Shown: piece after piece, positions 24,408 to 32,495 of the stretch | How positions within the stretch are numbered: the stretch's first letter is position 1 | Layout of the letters: each line of letters opens with the position of its first letter | Source: Rariloculus sp963665575 | Lineage (GTDB): Bacteria; Pseudomonadota; Gammaproteobacteria; Steroidobacterales; Rariloculaceae | Assembly: GCA_963665575.2 (NCBI GenBank) | Contig: CAXXDW010000003.1 | Coordinates: 124,001-188,000, forward strand | Direction of reading: 5' to 3' | DNA length: 64,000 bases | The notes under the pieces: model-generated | What the model was told of the DNA's origin: nothing | Databases searched by the model: none | Seen by the model: only the letters and a program-made list of their open reading frames with translations | Translations under genes and position numbers: made by a program

Positions 24408-26984
24408 TCAGACCGTTCTTGCAAACTCGGTTCTTTCGTAGCACTCGATCTGGTCGTCGACCTTGACGTCGTTGTAGTTCTTCACGCCTATTCCGCACTC
24501 GGTTCCGGCCCGGACCTCGTTGACGTCATCCTTGAAGCGTCGCAGGGACTCGAGCTGGCCCTCGTAAATGACCACATTGTCCCGCAGCACGCGGATCGGA
24601 CTCGCGCGCTTCACATGGCCGTCGACGACCATGCAACCGGCAACGTTGCCGAGCTTCGGCGAACGGAACACATCGCGGACCTCGGCCAGGCCAACGATAC
24701 GCTCGCGAATCTCGGGCGAAAGCATGCCGCTGACGGCAGCCTTCACGTCATCGATGGCCTCGTAGATCACCCGGTAGTAGCGGATGTCGACATCCGTTTC
24801 CTTGATCGCACTGCGAGCCGCAGCGTCGGCCCGGACGTTGAATCCAAGAACGATGGCGTCCGACGCCGCGGCAAGCTGTATGTCCGACTCGGTAATTCCA
24901 CCGACACCCGAGGCGACAACGGTCACCTTCACAGACTCGTTGGAGATGGCTTCAAGCGCGTCCTTCAATGCTTCCACACTGCCCTGCACATCGGCCTTGA
25001 CGACAAGTTGAACCCGAACTGTACCGGTGTCGCCCATCTGCTCGAAAACGTCGTCGAGCTTCGCCGCCTGCTGCTTCGCAAGCTTGACGTCGCGCTCCTT
25101 GCCATGCCGAAACTGCGCAACTTCCCTGGCCTTGCGCTCGTCCGTCACGACGAGCACATCATCGCCGGCCCCGGGCGTTCCCGAAAGCCCAAGCACCACC
25201 GCGGGTATCGACGGACCGGCCGTCTGAATCGCATTTCCGGCCTCATCGAACATCGCGCGGATCCTGCCGTGCTCCTGCCCTGCGAGCAGGATATCGCCGA
25301 CCCTGAGACTGCCTCTCTTCACGAGCACCGTTGCCACGGCGCCACGGCCGCGCTCGAGGCTCGCTTCGAGAGCCACGCCTGCCGCCGGTCCGGTCACGGG
25401 CGCCTTCAGATCAAGGAGCTCAGCCTGAAGCATCACCGCATCGAGCAGATCATCGATTCCCGCGCCGGTTTGTGCGGACACGTTGACAAAGAGCGTGTCC
25501 CCGCCCCAGTCCTCCGGGATCACGTCCTGTTGCGACAGCTCGTTGCGGGCCCGGTCGGGATCGGCGTCTTCGCGGTCGATCTTGTTGACCGCTACGACCA
25601 TCGGCACGCCGGCTGCCCGCGCATGCTGGATGGCTTCGATCGTCTGCGGCATCACGCCGTCATCGGCAGCAACGACGAGAATGATGACGTCCGTCACCTG
25701 TGCGCCGCGCGCTCGCATTGCGGTGAAGGCGGCGTGGCCCGGCGTATCGAGGAACGTCAGCATGCCCCGGCCGGTCTTCACGTGATACGCGCCGATATGC
25801 TGCGTAATGCCGCCGGCCTCGCCGGCCGCCACGCGCGTACGGCGGATGTAATCGAGCAGCGAGGTCTTTCCGTGGTCGACATGGCCCATGACGGTCACGA
25901 CGGCGGGTCGATCCACCCCTTCGGTCTGTGTGTCGCGCTCTTCAACGGCTTCGAGCAACTGATCCTCGATGGCCGTCTCCTTGAGCGGCTTCGCGGTATG
26001 CCCCATCTCTTCGACGACGAGGATCGCGGTGTCCTGGTCGATGACCTGGTTGATGGTCACCATCATGCCCATGCTCATGAGCATCTTGATGACTTCCGTC
26101 GACTTTATGGCAAGTCGTTGCGAGAGCTCGTTGACGGCGATAGTCTCGGGAATCTCGACCTCCCGCACCACCGGCGCAGTCGGGCGCTCGAAACCGTGCT
26201 GCGTGTCGACGCTGACGTGGACGGGCCGCCGTCGCGGACGTTTCCTTCGACGCCTGCTTGCCATGCCTTCGGCGACATGCAAGGTGTGATCCGGCGTGCG
26301 CGGTTCGGGTTTCCCGCGCTTGCCCTTTTGCCTGGCGCGATCCGGCTCCTTGCGCACATCGGCGTCCGGCGCCGGTTTCGCGGGATCGTCGGCCTTGCGC
26401 CGTGCCGCTTCCGCGTCGGCTTCGCGCTGTTTCTCCGCTTCTTCGGACAGGCGCTGACGCTCTTCGGCCTCGCGTTGCTCGCGAGCTTCCTGTTCTGCCT
26501 TCTCCCGCTCCAGTTCCTGCTGACGACGTTCCGCGTCCAGCTCCTCCTGCTTCTTGCGCGCCTGCTCCTCGGCGAGGCGCTCGGCCTCGACTTCCTCCTG
26601 CTTGCGCGCCTGCTCGTGTACCCGGCGCTCGGCATCGAGCTCTTCCTGCTTCTTGCGCGCCTGTTCCTCGAGCACGTCGCGCTTGATGTAGGTGCGTTTG
26701 CGTCTGACCTCGACATTGACGGTACGCGTGCGGCCCTGGCCCGCAGCAAACTTGAGCTCACTTTGCGACTTGCGCTTGAGCGTGATCCGGCGGGGCGAAC
26801 CTGCGGACGAATCGGTGCGTCCGTGCGTGCGCCGCAGATGAGTGAGAAGCTCGAGCTTGGCGTTTTCGCTGATCACGTCCTCAGCGCCGGATACCTTGAT
26901 GCCGGCTTCGTCGAGCTGCACGATCAGCCGCTCGACCGGTACCTTCAGCACTTCAGCAAATTCGGTGACCGTTACTTCAGCCAT
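24408..26984 (-). CDS. infB: Translation initiation factor IF-2
   Basis: IF-2 is the GTPase that brings fMet-tRNA to the 30S subunit and promotes subunit joining. The 858 residues are full length. The N-terminal IF2-N domain (1-55) is followed by a highly charged Glu/Lys/Arg/Ala coiled-coil linker (about 100-230) holding two copies of ARKKQEELDAERR (109-121 and 142-154). The G domain has G1 GHVDHGKT at 367-374, G3 DTPGHAAF and G4 NKID. Domains II-IV follow, with the fMet-tRNA-binding C-terminus. It lies between nusA and rbfA. Confidence 0.97.
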   Translation of the reverse strand: MAEVTVTEFAEVLKVPVERLIVQLDEAGIKVSGAEDVISENAKLELLTHLRRTHGRTDSSAGSPRRITLKRKSQSELKFAAGQGRTRTVNVEVRRKRTYIKRDVLEEQARKKQEELDAERRVHEQARKQEEVEAERLAEEQARKKQEELDAERRQQELEREKAEQEAREQREAEERQRLSEEAEKQREADAEAARRKADDPAKPAPDADVRKEPDRARQKGKRGKPEPRTPDHTLHVAEGMASRRRRKRPRRRPVHVSVDTQHGFERPTAPVVREVEIPETIAVNELSQRLAIKSTEVIKMLMSMGMMVTINQVIDQDTAILVVEEMGHTAKPLKETAIEDQLLEAVEERDTQTEGVDRPAVVTVMGHVDHGKTSLLDYIRRTRVAAGEAGGITQHIGAYHVKTGRGMLTFLDTPGHAAFTAMRARGAQVTDVIILVVAADDGVMPQTIEAIQHARAAGVPMVVAVNKIDREDADPDRARNELSQQDVIPEDWGGDTLFVNVSAQTGAGIDDLLDAVMLQAELLDLKAPVTGPAAGVALEASLERGRGAVATVLVKRGSLRVGDILLAGQEHGRIRAMFDEAGNAIQTAGPSIPAVVLGLSGTPGAGDDVLVVTDERKAREVAQFRHGKERDVKLAKQQAAKLDDVFEQMGDTGTVRVQLVVKADVQGSVEALKDALEAISNESVKVTVVASGVGGITESDIQLAAASDAIVLGFNVRADAAARSAIKETDVDIRYYRVIYEAIDDVKAAVSGMLSPEIRERIVGLAEVRDVFRSPKLGNVAGCMVVDGHVKRASPIRVLRDNVVIYEGQLESLRRFKDDVNEVRAGTECGIGVKNYNDVKVDDQIECYERTEFARTV

Positions 26985-27001
26985 GGTGCTCTCCTCGCTC
27001 C

Positions 27002-28504
27002 TCAGGCCTGCTGCTCGTTCTCGAACCAGTGGGCGCGCGCTGCCATGATCAACTCACCGGCGCGCTCAGGCTCAAGCTCATCGATGTCTTCGAGATCGTC
27101 GACAGCCTGCTCGGCGAGATCCTCCCGGGTAACAACCCCGCGGCTCGCGAGAATGAAGGCCAGCTCCATGTCCATGCCGTCGAGGCTCAACAGGTCGTCC
27201 GCCGGCTGAGCCTGGTCGATGACCTCCTCGTTGACGATCGCCTGGGTAATGAGCACATCCCTCGCGCGGGCACGCAGTTCGTCAACGATTTCCTGGTCGA
27301 ATTCTTCGATGGCCACCAGCTCACTCGCCGGCACGTAGGCGATCTCCTCGAGAGACGAGAATCCTTCCTGCACGAGAATCGTTGCGACATCCTCGTCGAC
27401 GTCGAGGTCCTTCATGAAACTCTCGATGAGCTCGCGAGCTTCCTGCTCGCTCTTGTCTTCGGCATCGGACTCGGTCATCACGTTGAGTTCCCAGCCTGTA
27501 AGCTCGCTTGCAAGCCGGATGTTCTGGCCGCCGCGGCCGATCGCCTGCGACAGTTTTTCTTCCTCAACAGCGATATCCATGCTGTGCGCGTCTTCGTCGA
27601 CGACGATGGAAAGCACATCGGCCGGCGACATGGCATTGATCACGAACTGGGCGGCGTTCTCGTCGTGCAGGATGATGTCCACGCGCTCGCCTGCAAGTTC
27701 GTTGGAAACCGCCTGCACACGGGAACCGCGCATGCCGACGCAAGCGCCGACCGGATCGATGCGGTTGTCGTTGCTCTTGACGGCGATCTTCGCGCGCAGT
27801 CCCGGGTCGCGTGCCGCGCCGAGTATCTCGATGAGCCCCTGTCCGACCTCGGGCACTTCGATGTTGAAGAGTTCGACGAGGAACTGCGGCGACGCCCGCG
27901 TCAGAAAAAGCTGCGGCCCGCGTACTTCGGCGCGCACTTCCGCAAGCAGGCTCTTGATGCGGTCCTGCGGCTTGATCGGCTCACGCGGGATCAGGTGTTC
28001 GAAAGGTACGAACCCTTCGGCGTTTCCGCCGAGATCCACATAGGCGCCATTGCGGTCGACCCGCTTGACGATGCCGCTGACAAGCTCGCCGACCCGCTCC
28101 TCGTACTCCTCGACGACCTGCTCACGCTCGGCTTCGCGAACCTTCTGGACGATGACCTGCTTGGCCGTCTGGGCGGCGATGCGGCCGAACTCGACGGATT
28201 CCATGGGCTGTTCGACATAGTCACCCGGCTGCGCGTCCGGATCGAACTCGACAGCATCCAGAACCCTGAGTTCGTGCGCAGGTTCCTCGAGCTCCGTGGA
28301 ATCGTCCGCAAATACCATCCAGCGCCGGAACGTATCGTATTCTCCGGTCGTACGGTCGATGGCGACGCGCACATCGATGTCTTCGCCGTAGCGTCTTCGC
28401 GTTGCGCTCGCGAGCGCCGCCTCGATCGCCTCGAAAATGATGTCCTTGTCGACCCCTTTTTCGTTCGAGACGGCTTCCGCTACCAGCAGAATTTCCTTGC
28501 TCAT
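27002..28504 (-). CDS. nusA: Transcription termination/antitermination protein NusA
   Basis: NusA binds RNA polymerase and modulates pausing, termination and antitermination. The 500 residues follow the gammaproteobacterial layout. The N-terminal RNAP-binding domain starts MSKEILLVAEAVSNEKGVDK. An S1 domain (about 137-200) includes GIVKRVDRNGAYVDLG, two KH domains follow (DPVGACVGMRGSRVQAV and QAIGRGGQNIRLASELTG), and two acidic C-terminal repeats (about 365-495) resemble the E. coli AR1/AR2 repeats. It sits 12 bases after rimP and 17 before infB. Confidence 0.97.
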   Translation of the reverse strand: MSKEILLVAEAVSNEKGVDKDIIFEAIEAALASATRRRYGEDIDVRVAIDRTTGEYDTFRRWMVFADDSTELEEPAHELRVLDAVEFDPDAQPGDYVEQPMESVEFGRIAAQTAKQVIVQKVREAEREQVVEEYEERVGELVSGIVKRVDRNGAYVDLGGNAEGFVPFEHLIPREPIKPQDRIKSLLAEVRAEVRGPQLFLTRASPQFLVELFNIEVPEVGQGLIEILGAARDPGLRAKIAVKSNDNRIDPVGACVGMRGSRVQAVSNELAGERVDIILHDENAAQFVINAMSPADVLSIVVDEDAHSMDIAVEEEKLSQAIGRGGQNIRLASELTGWELNVMTESDAEDKSEQEARELIESFMKDLDVDEDVATILVQEGFSSLEEIAYVPASELVAIEEFDQEIVDELRARARDVLITQAIVNEEVIDQAQPADDLLSLDGMDMELAFILASRGVVTREDLAEQAVDDLEDIDELEPERAGELIMAARAHWFENEQQA

Positions 28505-28516
28505 CGTTCGGTCACC

Positions 28517-28975
28517 TCAGCTCCCGCTCACGAGACGCGCATCAGCAATGTCGGCGAGACTCAAGCGCCAGATCGTCCCGTCAACGTCAACGGCAATCGC
28601 CCTCGCTCCGGCGTCGCAGAGCCGCCCCCTGAAGCGGCGCCTGCCATCGCGCGGCTTGCTGAGTTCGACCTTGATCTCGTCGTTTACAAATCGTTCGAAA
28701 TGTGCCGCAGTCCGGAGCCGCCGCTCGATGCCGGGCGACGACACCTCAAGTACGTAGTGCCCTGGCAGCGGATCCTCCACGTCGAGGAAAGCGCCAATCT
28801 GCTCGCTCACGAGTTCGCAGTCGGCCAGTGTCACCGCCGGCTCCCTGTCGATGTAGATTCGCAGCAAGCCGCGTCCACCGATCCGCGCATCGAGATCGAC
28901 AAGCTCGAAACCCAGTGCCTGCAATGGCGGTTCCAGCAGATCGATCAATGCCTGCTTGTCTACCGACTGACTCAC
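28517..28975 (-). CDS. rimP: Ribosome maturation factor RimP
   Basis: RimP is a 30S assembly factor that promotes S12 incorporation. With the GTG at 28975 the product has 152 residues and begins MSQSVDKQALIDLLEPPLQA; GGAGAG lies nine bases upstream. A TTG at 28999 would add eight residues and lacks a ribosome site. Conserved pieces are FELVDLDARIGGRGLLRIYID and DPLPGHYVLEVSSPGIERRL. It heads the rimP-nusA-infB-rbfA-truB-rpsO-pnp operon. A terminator-like hairpin immediately precedes its ribosome-binding site. Confidence 0.94.
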   Translation of the reverse strand: MSQSVDKQALIDLLEPPLQALGFELVDLDARIGGRGLLRIYIDREPAVTLADCELVSEQIGAFLDVEDPLPGHYVLEVSSPGIERRLRTAAHFERFVNDEIKVELSKPRDGRRRFRGRLCDAGARAIAVDVDGTIWRLSLADIADARLVSGS

Positions 28976-28994
28976 GATCGACGCCTCTCCAAAC

Positions 28995-29020
28995 AACAAA
29001 AAATGGGCTCAAGGCCCATT
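28995..29020 (-). terminator. Intrinsic terminator or attenuator just upstream of rimP
   Basis: On the minus strand a 7-bp stem (AATGGGC / GCCCATT, five-base loop) is followed by a run of six T. It ends about 20 bases before the rimP start codon and next to its ribosome site, leaving no room for a promoter in between. A leader attenuator for the rimP-nusA operon is therefore plausible; terminating an upstream transcript is the alternative. Confidence 0.6.
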
Positions 29021-29295
29021 CTTCTCGGTCTCCTCCTCCTCGACCCGCCGTCCGTCGCGGGTTACGTTCGACAAACTGCCCCGCCGGGGGGCTTCTTACT
29101 TAACCATTCTGGTTACCATTTAGCCCTAAACCCATGATTTTAAAACAAATCACTTGGCATACCCGGAGCCGAAGCACCACAAAATCGGGACATATCCTAT
29201 CAAAAGTCAGTTCCCGAAGGTAGAACCCGATCACGCATGCGCCCGGACGGGACAGATGGTCCGCTTGTCTCACCGGACGCGCCGTGAGAAGTGCG
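29021..29295. other. Leader/promoter region of the rimP operon, no gene seen
   Basis: This stretch is locally AT-rich (about 29095-29210) and should contain the operon promoter on the minus strand; TAAAAT and TTGATA hexamers occur but none pair with correct spacing. A small GC hairpin (29078-29092) is present. Many gammaproteobacteria carry tRNA-Met or tRNA-Leu genes here; I see no tRNA-like T-loop or cloverleaf. Confidence 0.4.
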
Positions 29296-29535
29296 CTAGA
29301 GGGTATGCCAGTGCTGATGCTCTTCGGACCAGACTCGCCTGGGGCCGCTCCCGTCGTCGCCAAGATCGTCGAGCGACATGAGCATGACGATCGCGCCGGT
29401 AAGCAGCATGAGGCCGATCAGCGACAGAACGACCCGGTTTGCGATCGACCCCTTTTGCGGTGCCAGCGCACAGCAGTGCTTGTACTTTTTGCCGCTGCCG
29501 CAAGGGCACGGCTGGTTACGGCCAATGGAAGCCAT
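29296..29535 (-). CDS. SEC-C metal-binding motif protein with one membrane segment
   Basis: This is a 79-residue protein of unknown role. It starts MASIGRNQPCPCGSGKKYKH and continues CC: the SEC-C zinc motif (CPCGSGKKYKHCC), as found at the SecA C-terminus, occupies residues 9-21. A hydrophobic segment follows (about 34-54, VVLSLIGLMLLTGAIVML), then a short acidic/His tail. The in-frame ATG nine codons upstream adds no conserved sequence. It stands alone between the rimP leader and a repeat copy. A zinc-binding, membrane-tethered accessory protein is the most that can be said. Confidence 0.75.
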   Translation of the reverse strand: MASIGRNQPCPCGSGKKYKHCCALAPQKGSIANRVVLSLIGLMLLTGAIVMLMSLDDLGDDGSGPRRVWSEEHQHWHTL

Positions 29536-29578
29536 TTCGATGACCCTCGGGTTGCGCCTCAATCACGCGACGAAACGA

Positions 29579-29745
29579 CCAGGAACCTGTGCCGCAGGAA
29601 GTCGCGAAAGCGAAAATCCGATATCGCCGTCCCATCGTCGGATCGATTGAGGAGAGTATCGAGCCATATTTGACGAAATCGATCGGACGATGGGGCGGAT
29701 GAGAGCGGATATGCAGCCGTGAATTCCTACGGCGCGGGCTCCTGG
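29579..29745. repeat. 167-bp palindromic repeat, copy 3 (inverted orientation)
   Basis: This is the most symmetrical copy. The left end CCAGGAACCTGTGCCGCAGG and the reverse complement of the right end CCAGGAGCCCGCGCCGTAGG match at 16 of 20 positions. The arms stay complementary almost to the centre, including an inner CATCGTC-GATCGAT stem. In copy 1 the same stem positions read CTGGCC-GATCGAT, still paired. The right end runs 19 bp into the DUF3500 gene and supplies its last five codons and stop. Confidence 0.8.
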
Positions 29746-30800
29746 CGATGTGCCGACTGATAGTGCCGTTCAAGGATGTCCATGCCGAAGTCCTCCGTCC
29801 TGCTGCGCCACACCGAGTGCACATGGTTGCCCATGTTCTGTTCGTTGTCGTATTCAAAGATGAAATCGGGTCCCTGCAGACGGAAATAGTGCGGTTCGCG
29901 CCGCATCGTCGATCCCATCCACGCGAAACTGAGTTCGGCCGGGTCGATGGCCGCAAGCCTCGCCGAGGACAGTTCCGGCTGATAGTTCGCCACGACCTCG
30001 TCAAGGATGCGACGTACCCAAAATTGCTGCATCTCATTGAACTCGCCAACGGAAACGCCCTGCGGTGCCAGCGACTGTCGCCATGCATCCCATTGGTCGC
30101 GCGGTTTGCCGATATTGCCCGTGAAGATCTCGCCAGGAGGCTCGTCGGAGATAATCGCCATTGCCCTTTGCTCGTCGCTGAGCGACATCAGCAGATCGCG
30201 GGCGAGGTCTTCCTGCATACCGAGCACCCTGAAACCGGTGAGCGGCCCGGTACGAACCTCGGCCGGGTTCGAACCGAAAAACGAAGGCGTTACGGATACT
30301 CCATCAGGCGCAACCGAGACGCTCAGCGACACATGGTGGCCTTCGAACCGCCAGGCCCATGACGAATCCATGCCCGGCGTACCGAACAGGGCCAGCACAT
30401 AGTGATCGACGCTCCGCGGCACGCCTCCCCGGTCGAGCATGTCGAGAATGTTCTCAAGCTGCATGATGTGCACGACCTTGAGGTACCCGTTGGAACTGAG
30501 CACGGACGTCAGCAGTTCGTGTACGAGCATGCGCTGTTCTGCGTTCATCGACTCGATCGGCAGGCCCACGCGTGGAGCCGGCCAGAACTGCCACTGCTCG
30601 CGTGCCGCGTCGTCGAGTTCGTGCAGCATGTTGCCCGGGCGGGCGATCATCCCCGATGGACCGCGTCGCTCGACGCTTTCGGCAAGAGCACCTGCGGTCG
30701 CGACCATGGATTCGCGGATGGTACGGGTTGCCGCATCCTGCGCTGCCGCGGTCACGGTCAACAACAGGCCGGTGACGAGAGTTGCAAGTCGAAGGTTCAT
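29727..30800 (-). CDS. DUF3500 domain-containing exported protein
   Basis: This is a 357-residue secreted protein of unknown function. It has a signal peptide (MNLRLATLVTGLLLTVTAAAQ), a helical region and a DUF3500 core with LFGTPGMDSSWAWRFEGHHVSLS (about residues 140-160), FFGSNPAEVRTGPLTGFRVL and a C-terminal part with FRLQGPDFIFEYDNEQN. Histidines in EGHH and near the C-terminus (GNHVHSVWR) could bind metal; this is a guess. The final residues QEPAP and the stop lie within repeat copy 3, so the original C-terminus may have been altered. No operon partner is evident. Confidence 0.8.
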   Translation of the reverse strand: MNLRLATLVTGLLLTVTAAAQDAATRTIRESMVATAGALAESVERRGPSGMIARPGNMLHELDDAAREQWQFWPAPRVGLPIESMNAEQRMLVHELLTSVLSSNGYLKVVHIMQLENILDMLDRGGVPRSVDHYVLALFGTPGMDSSWAWRFEGHHVSLSVSVAPDGVSVTPSFFGSNPAEVRTGPLTGFRVLGMQEDLARDLLMSLSDEQRAMAIISDEPPGEIFTGNIGKPRDQWDAWRQSLAPQGVSVGEFNEMQQFWVRRILDEVVANYQPELSSARLAAIDPAELSFAWMGSTMRREPHYFRLQGPDFIFEYDNEQNMGNHVHSVWRSRTEDFGMDILERHYQSAHRQEPAP

Positions 30801-31125
30801 CTGCTGTCCCCCTTGCGCTGAACGCGGCGCGGCAAGAGTGCGTGGCCCTGCAGCGGCGCCTGATCTCGAACCTGCCGAGCATGGTCCGGTTCAAGTGTCG
30901 ACGCTCGTGAACGCTCCTCGCGATCCGCCACGATGTTCGCGTAGCACGACATCGACTGTGCCTGACTATATTAACCGAATCCGGGCACGCGGTGGCGCAT
31001 GCTCACAGGGGCCTGCGACCCGTCAAGGTCGTGGAAGTGAATGGCGCCCGAGGTACCGATCGACCGCCTGGGAGACAACAGCGAATTGCCCCTGGCTGGA
31101 TGCTCGCGCATTGCTCGTTGGACCG
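30801..31125. other. Gap without a gene; possible promoter for the DUF3500 gene
   Basis: No coding pattern is convincing on either strand. A TATAGT on the minus strand (30965-30970) could be a -10 for the DUF3500 gene 165 bp downstream, but no -35 accompanies it. Confidence 0.3.
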
Positions 31126-31920
31126 TTACTCGATGACTCTGATCTCGTACAACTTCGGCCAGTTCTTGCCGGTCACGAAGAGCCGCTGCGTTGCGGCATC
31201 GAACGCGATGCCGTTCAGGACCTCATCGGTGCTCGCGCGCTGCCAGCTCGGGTAGAGATCGGTCAGGTCGATCCAGCCGAGCACGCCCCCGTCAGCCGGC
31301 GAGATGCGGACGATCCTGTCCTCGTACCAGACGTTTGCCCAGATTTCGCCGCCGATGTATTCAAGTTCGTTGAGCCGTGTCAGCTCGAGGTCTCCATCGC
31401 GCACCGTGAGCCGCTTCACCTGTTCGTAGCTCTCCGGTTCGAGGAATCGTAGCACCGCCGTGCCGTCGCTCAGGATCAGGTGCGTGCCATCGTGGGTCAG
31501 TCCCCAGCCTTCGCCTTCGTAGCGAAACGTCTCGAGGATCTCGAAAGTCGCCAGGTCGTATACGATACCCAGGCCGCTCTGCCAGGTGAGTTGGTAGGCA
31601 CGATCTCCACGAATCGTGAGCCCTTCCCCGAACAAACGGCTGTTGAGTGCGCCCATGCGCTCGACCTGACCGGTTTCGATATCGACGCGGCGAATTGACG
31701 AAGCCCCGTAGCGGCCGGTGCTCTCATACAGTCGGCCGTCGGAGATCGCAAGGCCCTGAGTGAACGCTGAAGGATCATGGGGATACTCCGCGACGACCTC
31801 GACCTGCCACGGGTCGCTGCTGCCGCCGCGAAATTGCGCCCATGCCGCAAAGCCGCCGGCCGCGGCCACGAGCGCGGCCGCAATCAGCCACATTCCAGTG
31901 CGCGCAGTGCGTGTCGCCAT
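31126..31920 (-). CDS. Glutaminyl-peptide cyclotransferase (plant/bacterial five-bladed type)
   Basis: This enzyme converts N-terminal glutamine of peptides or proteins to pyroglutamate. The 264 residues include an N-terminal membrane anchor or signal (WLIAAALVAAAGGFAAWA), so it acts outside the cytoplasm. The family opening PHDPSAFTQGLAISDGRLYESTGRYG is visible at about residues 48-73, then GEGWGLTHDGTHLILSDGT, LNELEYIGGEIWANVWYEDRI and VLNGIAFDAATQRLFVTGKNWP; the acidic residues of LNELE are conserved in the family. The start at 31920 is chosen because the signal segment begins there. Confidence 0.87.
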   Translation of the reverse strand: MATRTARTGMWLIAAALVAAAGGFAAWAQFRGGSSDPWQVEVVAEYPHDPSAFTQGLAISDGRLYESTGRYGASSIRRVDIETGQVERMGALNSRLFGEGLTIRGDRAYQLTWQSGLGIVYDLATFEILETFRYEGEGWGLTHDGTHLILSDGTAVLRFLEPESYEQVKRLTVRDGDLELTRLNELEYIGGEIWANVWYEDRIVRISPADGGVLGWIDLTDLYPSWQRASTDEVLNGIAFDAATQRLFVTGKNWPKLYEIRVIE

Positions 31921-32039
31921 CCTCTCCCCGGATATGAACGCAAGTCCAGGCCAGCACGGATCATAGCCCAATCGGGACGACTCAAGCGCTGCCGGTGCAA
32001 TCGATTCCAGTCCGCAGGTAGCGTGCCTGATCAACCGCA

Positions 32040-32093
32040 GGGGCGGCGATAGCGGATTTTGCAGCCGTGGATTCCTGCCGCACACGCTCCCGG
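32040..32093 (-). repeat. Half copy of the palindromic repeat
   Basis: Read on the minus strand it has the left-end sequence CCGGGAGCGTGTGCGGCAGG, continuing with AATCCACGGCTGC and an ATCCGCT block as in the full copies. After about 54 bp the similarity stops, so it is a truncated copy in the 220-bp gap upstream of the cyclotransferase gene. Confidence 0.6.
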
Positions 32094-32140
32094 GTCGGCT
32101 CGATTCCCGGCTTGCACCGGCGCGGCAGTGCGTGTCGGGC

Positions 32141-32452
32141 TCAGCAGACGTCGGGAACCACGACCTCGAAGTCGTGCTCGCCGTAAGCCCTGACCAGTTC
32201 GAATACTTCTTGCGCGCGTGCAAGCGAGCCGCAGTCGCGAATCCGGATCACGCCGAGCGGTTCGCCGGACACATCCAGTGCGATAGCGAGGGCACTCAGC
32301 GAAGGATAGACCCGAAAGCGGTACTCGAAGCGGTCCTCATAGACGTCAAGCCGCACGGGCGACGCCGCTGGCGGCAGAAACATCAACTGTCCGGCGAGAT
32401 AGACCAGCACGAACAGCGCGACGACCATGATCGCGATGCGCAGCTTCCCCAT
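32141..32452 (-). CDS. Small membrane-anchored protein, unknown
   Basis: The 103 residues have a clear N-terminal membrane segment (IAIMVVALFVLVYLAGQLMF, about 6-25) followed by a soluble domain: RLDVYEDRFEYRFRVYPSLSAL then GVIRIRDCGSLARAQEVFELVRAYGEHDF. I recognise no family. Codon pattern and the anchor support a real gene. It is 44 bases downstream of the DUF6152-fusion gene on the same strand, and the two may be co-transcribed. Confidence 0.6.
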   Translation of the reverse strand: MGKLRIAIMVVALFVLVYLAGQLMFLPPAASPVRLDVYEDRFEYRFRVYPSLSALAIALDVSGEPLGVIRIRDCGSLARAQEVFELVRAYGEHDFEVVVPDVC

Positions 32453-32495
32453 CTGAACGATGTGGAACTAACAGCCGTGCCTGTGCGAAGCAGCG

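Noticed and set aside
24615..27209. Very long open frame on the plus strand opposite infB (and a similar one at 27029-29137 opposite nusA/rimP)
   Set aside because: The reverse complement of GC-rich coding sequence gives long open frames; the translations are His/Arg/Asp-rich with no motifs, while the minus strand encodes unmistakable IF-2 and NusA.
29021..29295. tRNA-Met or tRNA-Leu gene upstream of rimP, expected from related genomes
   Set aside because: No T-loop, anticodon arm or acceptor stem could be found on either strand.
30965..30970. TATAGT as a promoter for the DUF3500 gene
   Set aside because: No -35 partner at 16-18 bp and a long leader; mentioned in the gap entry but not called as a promoter.
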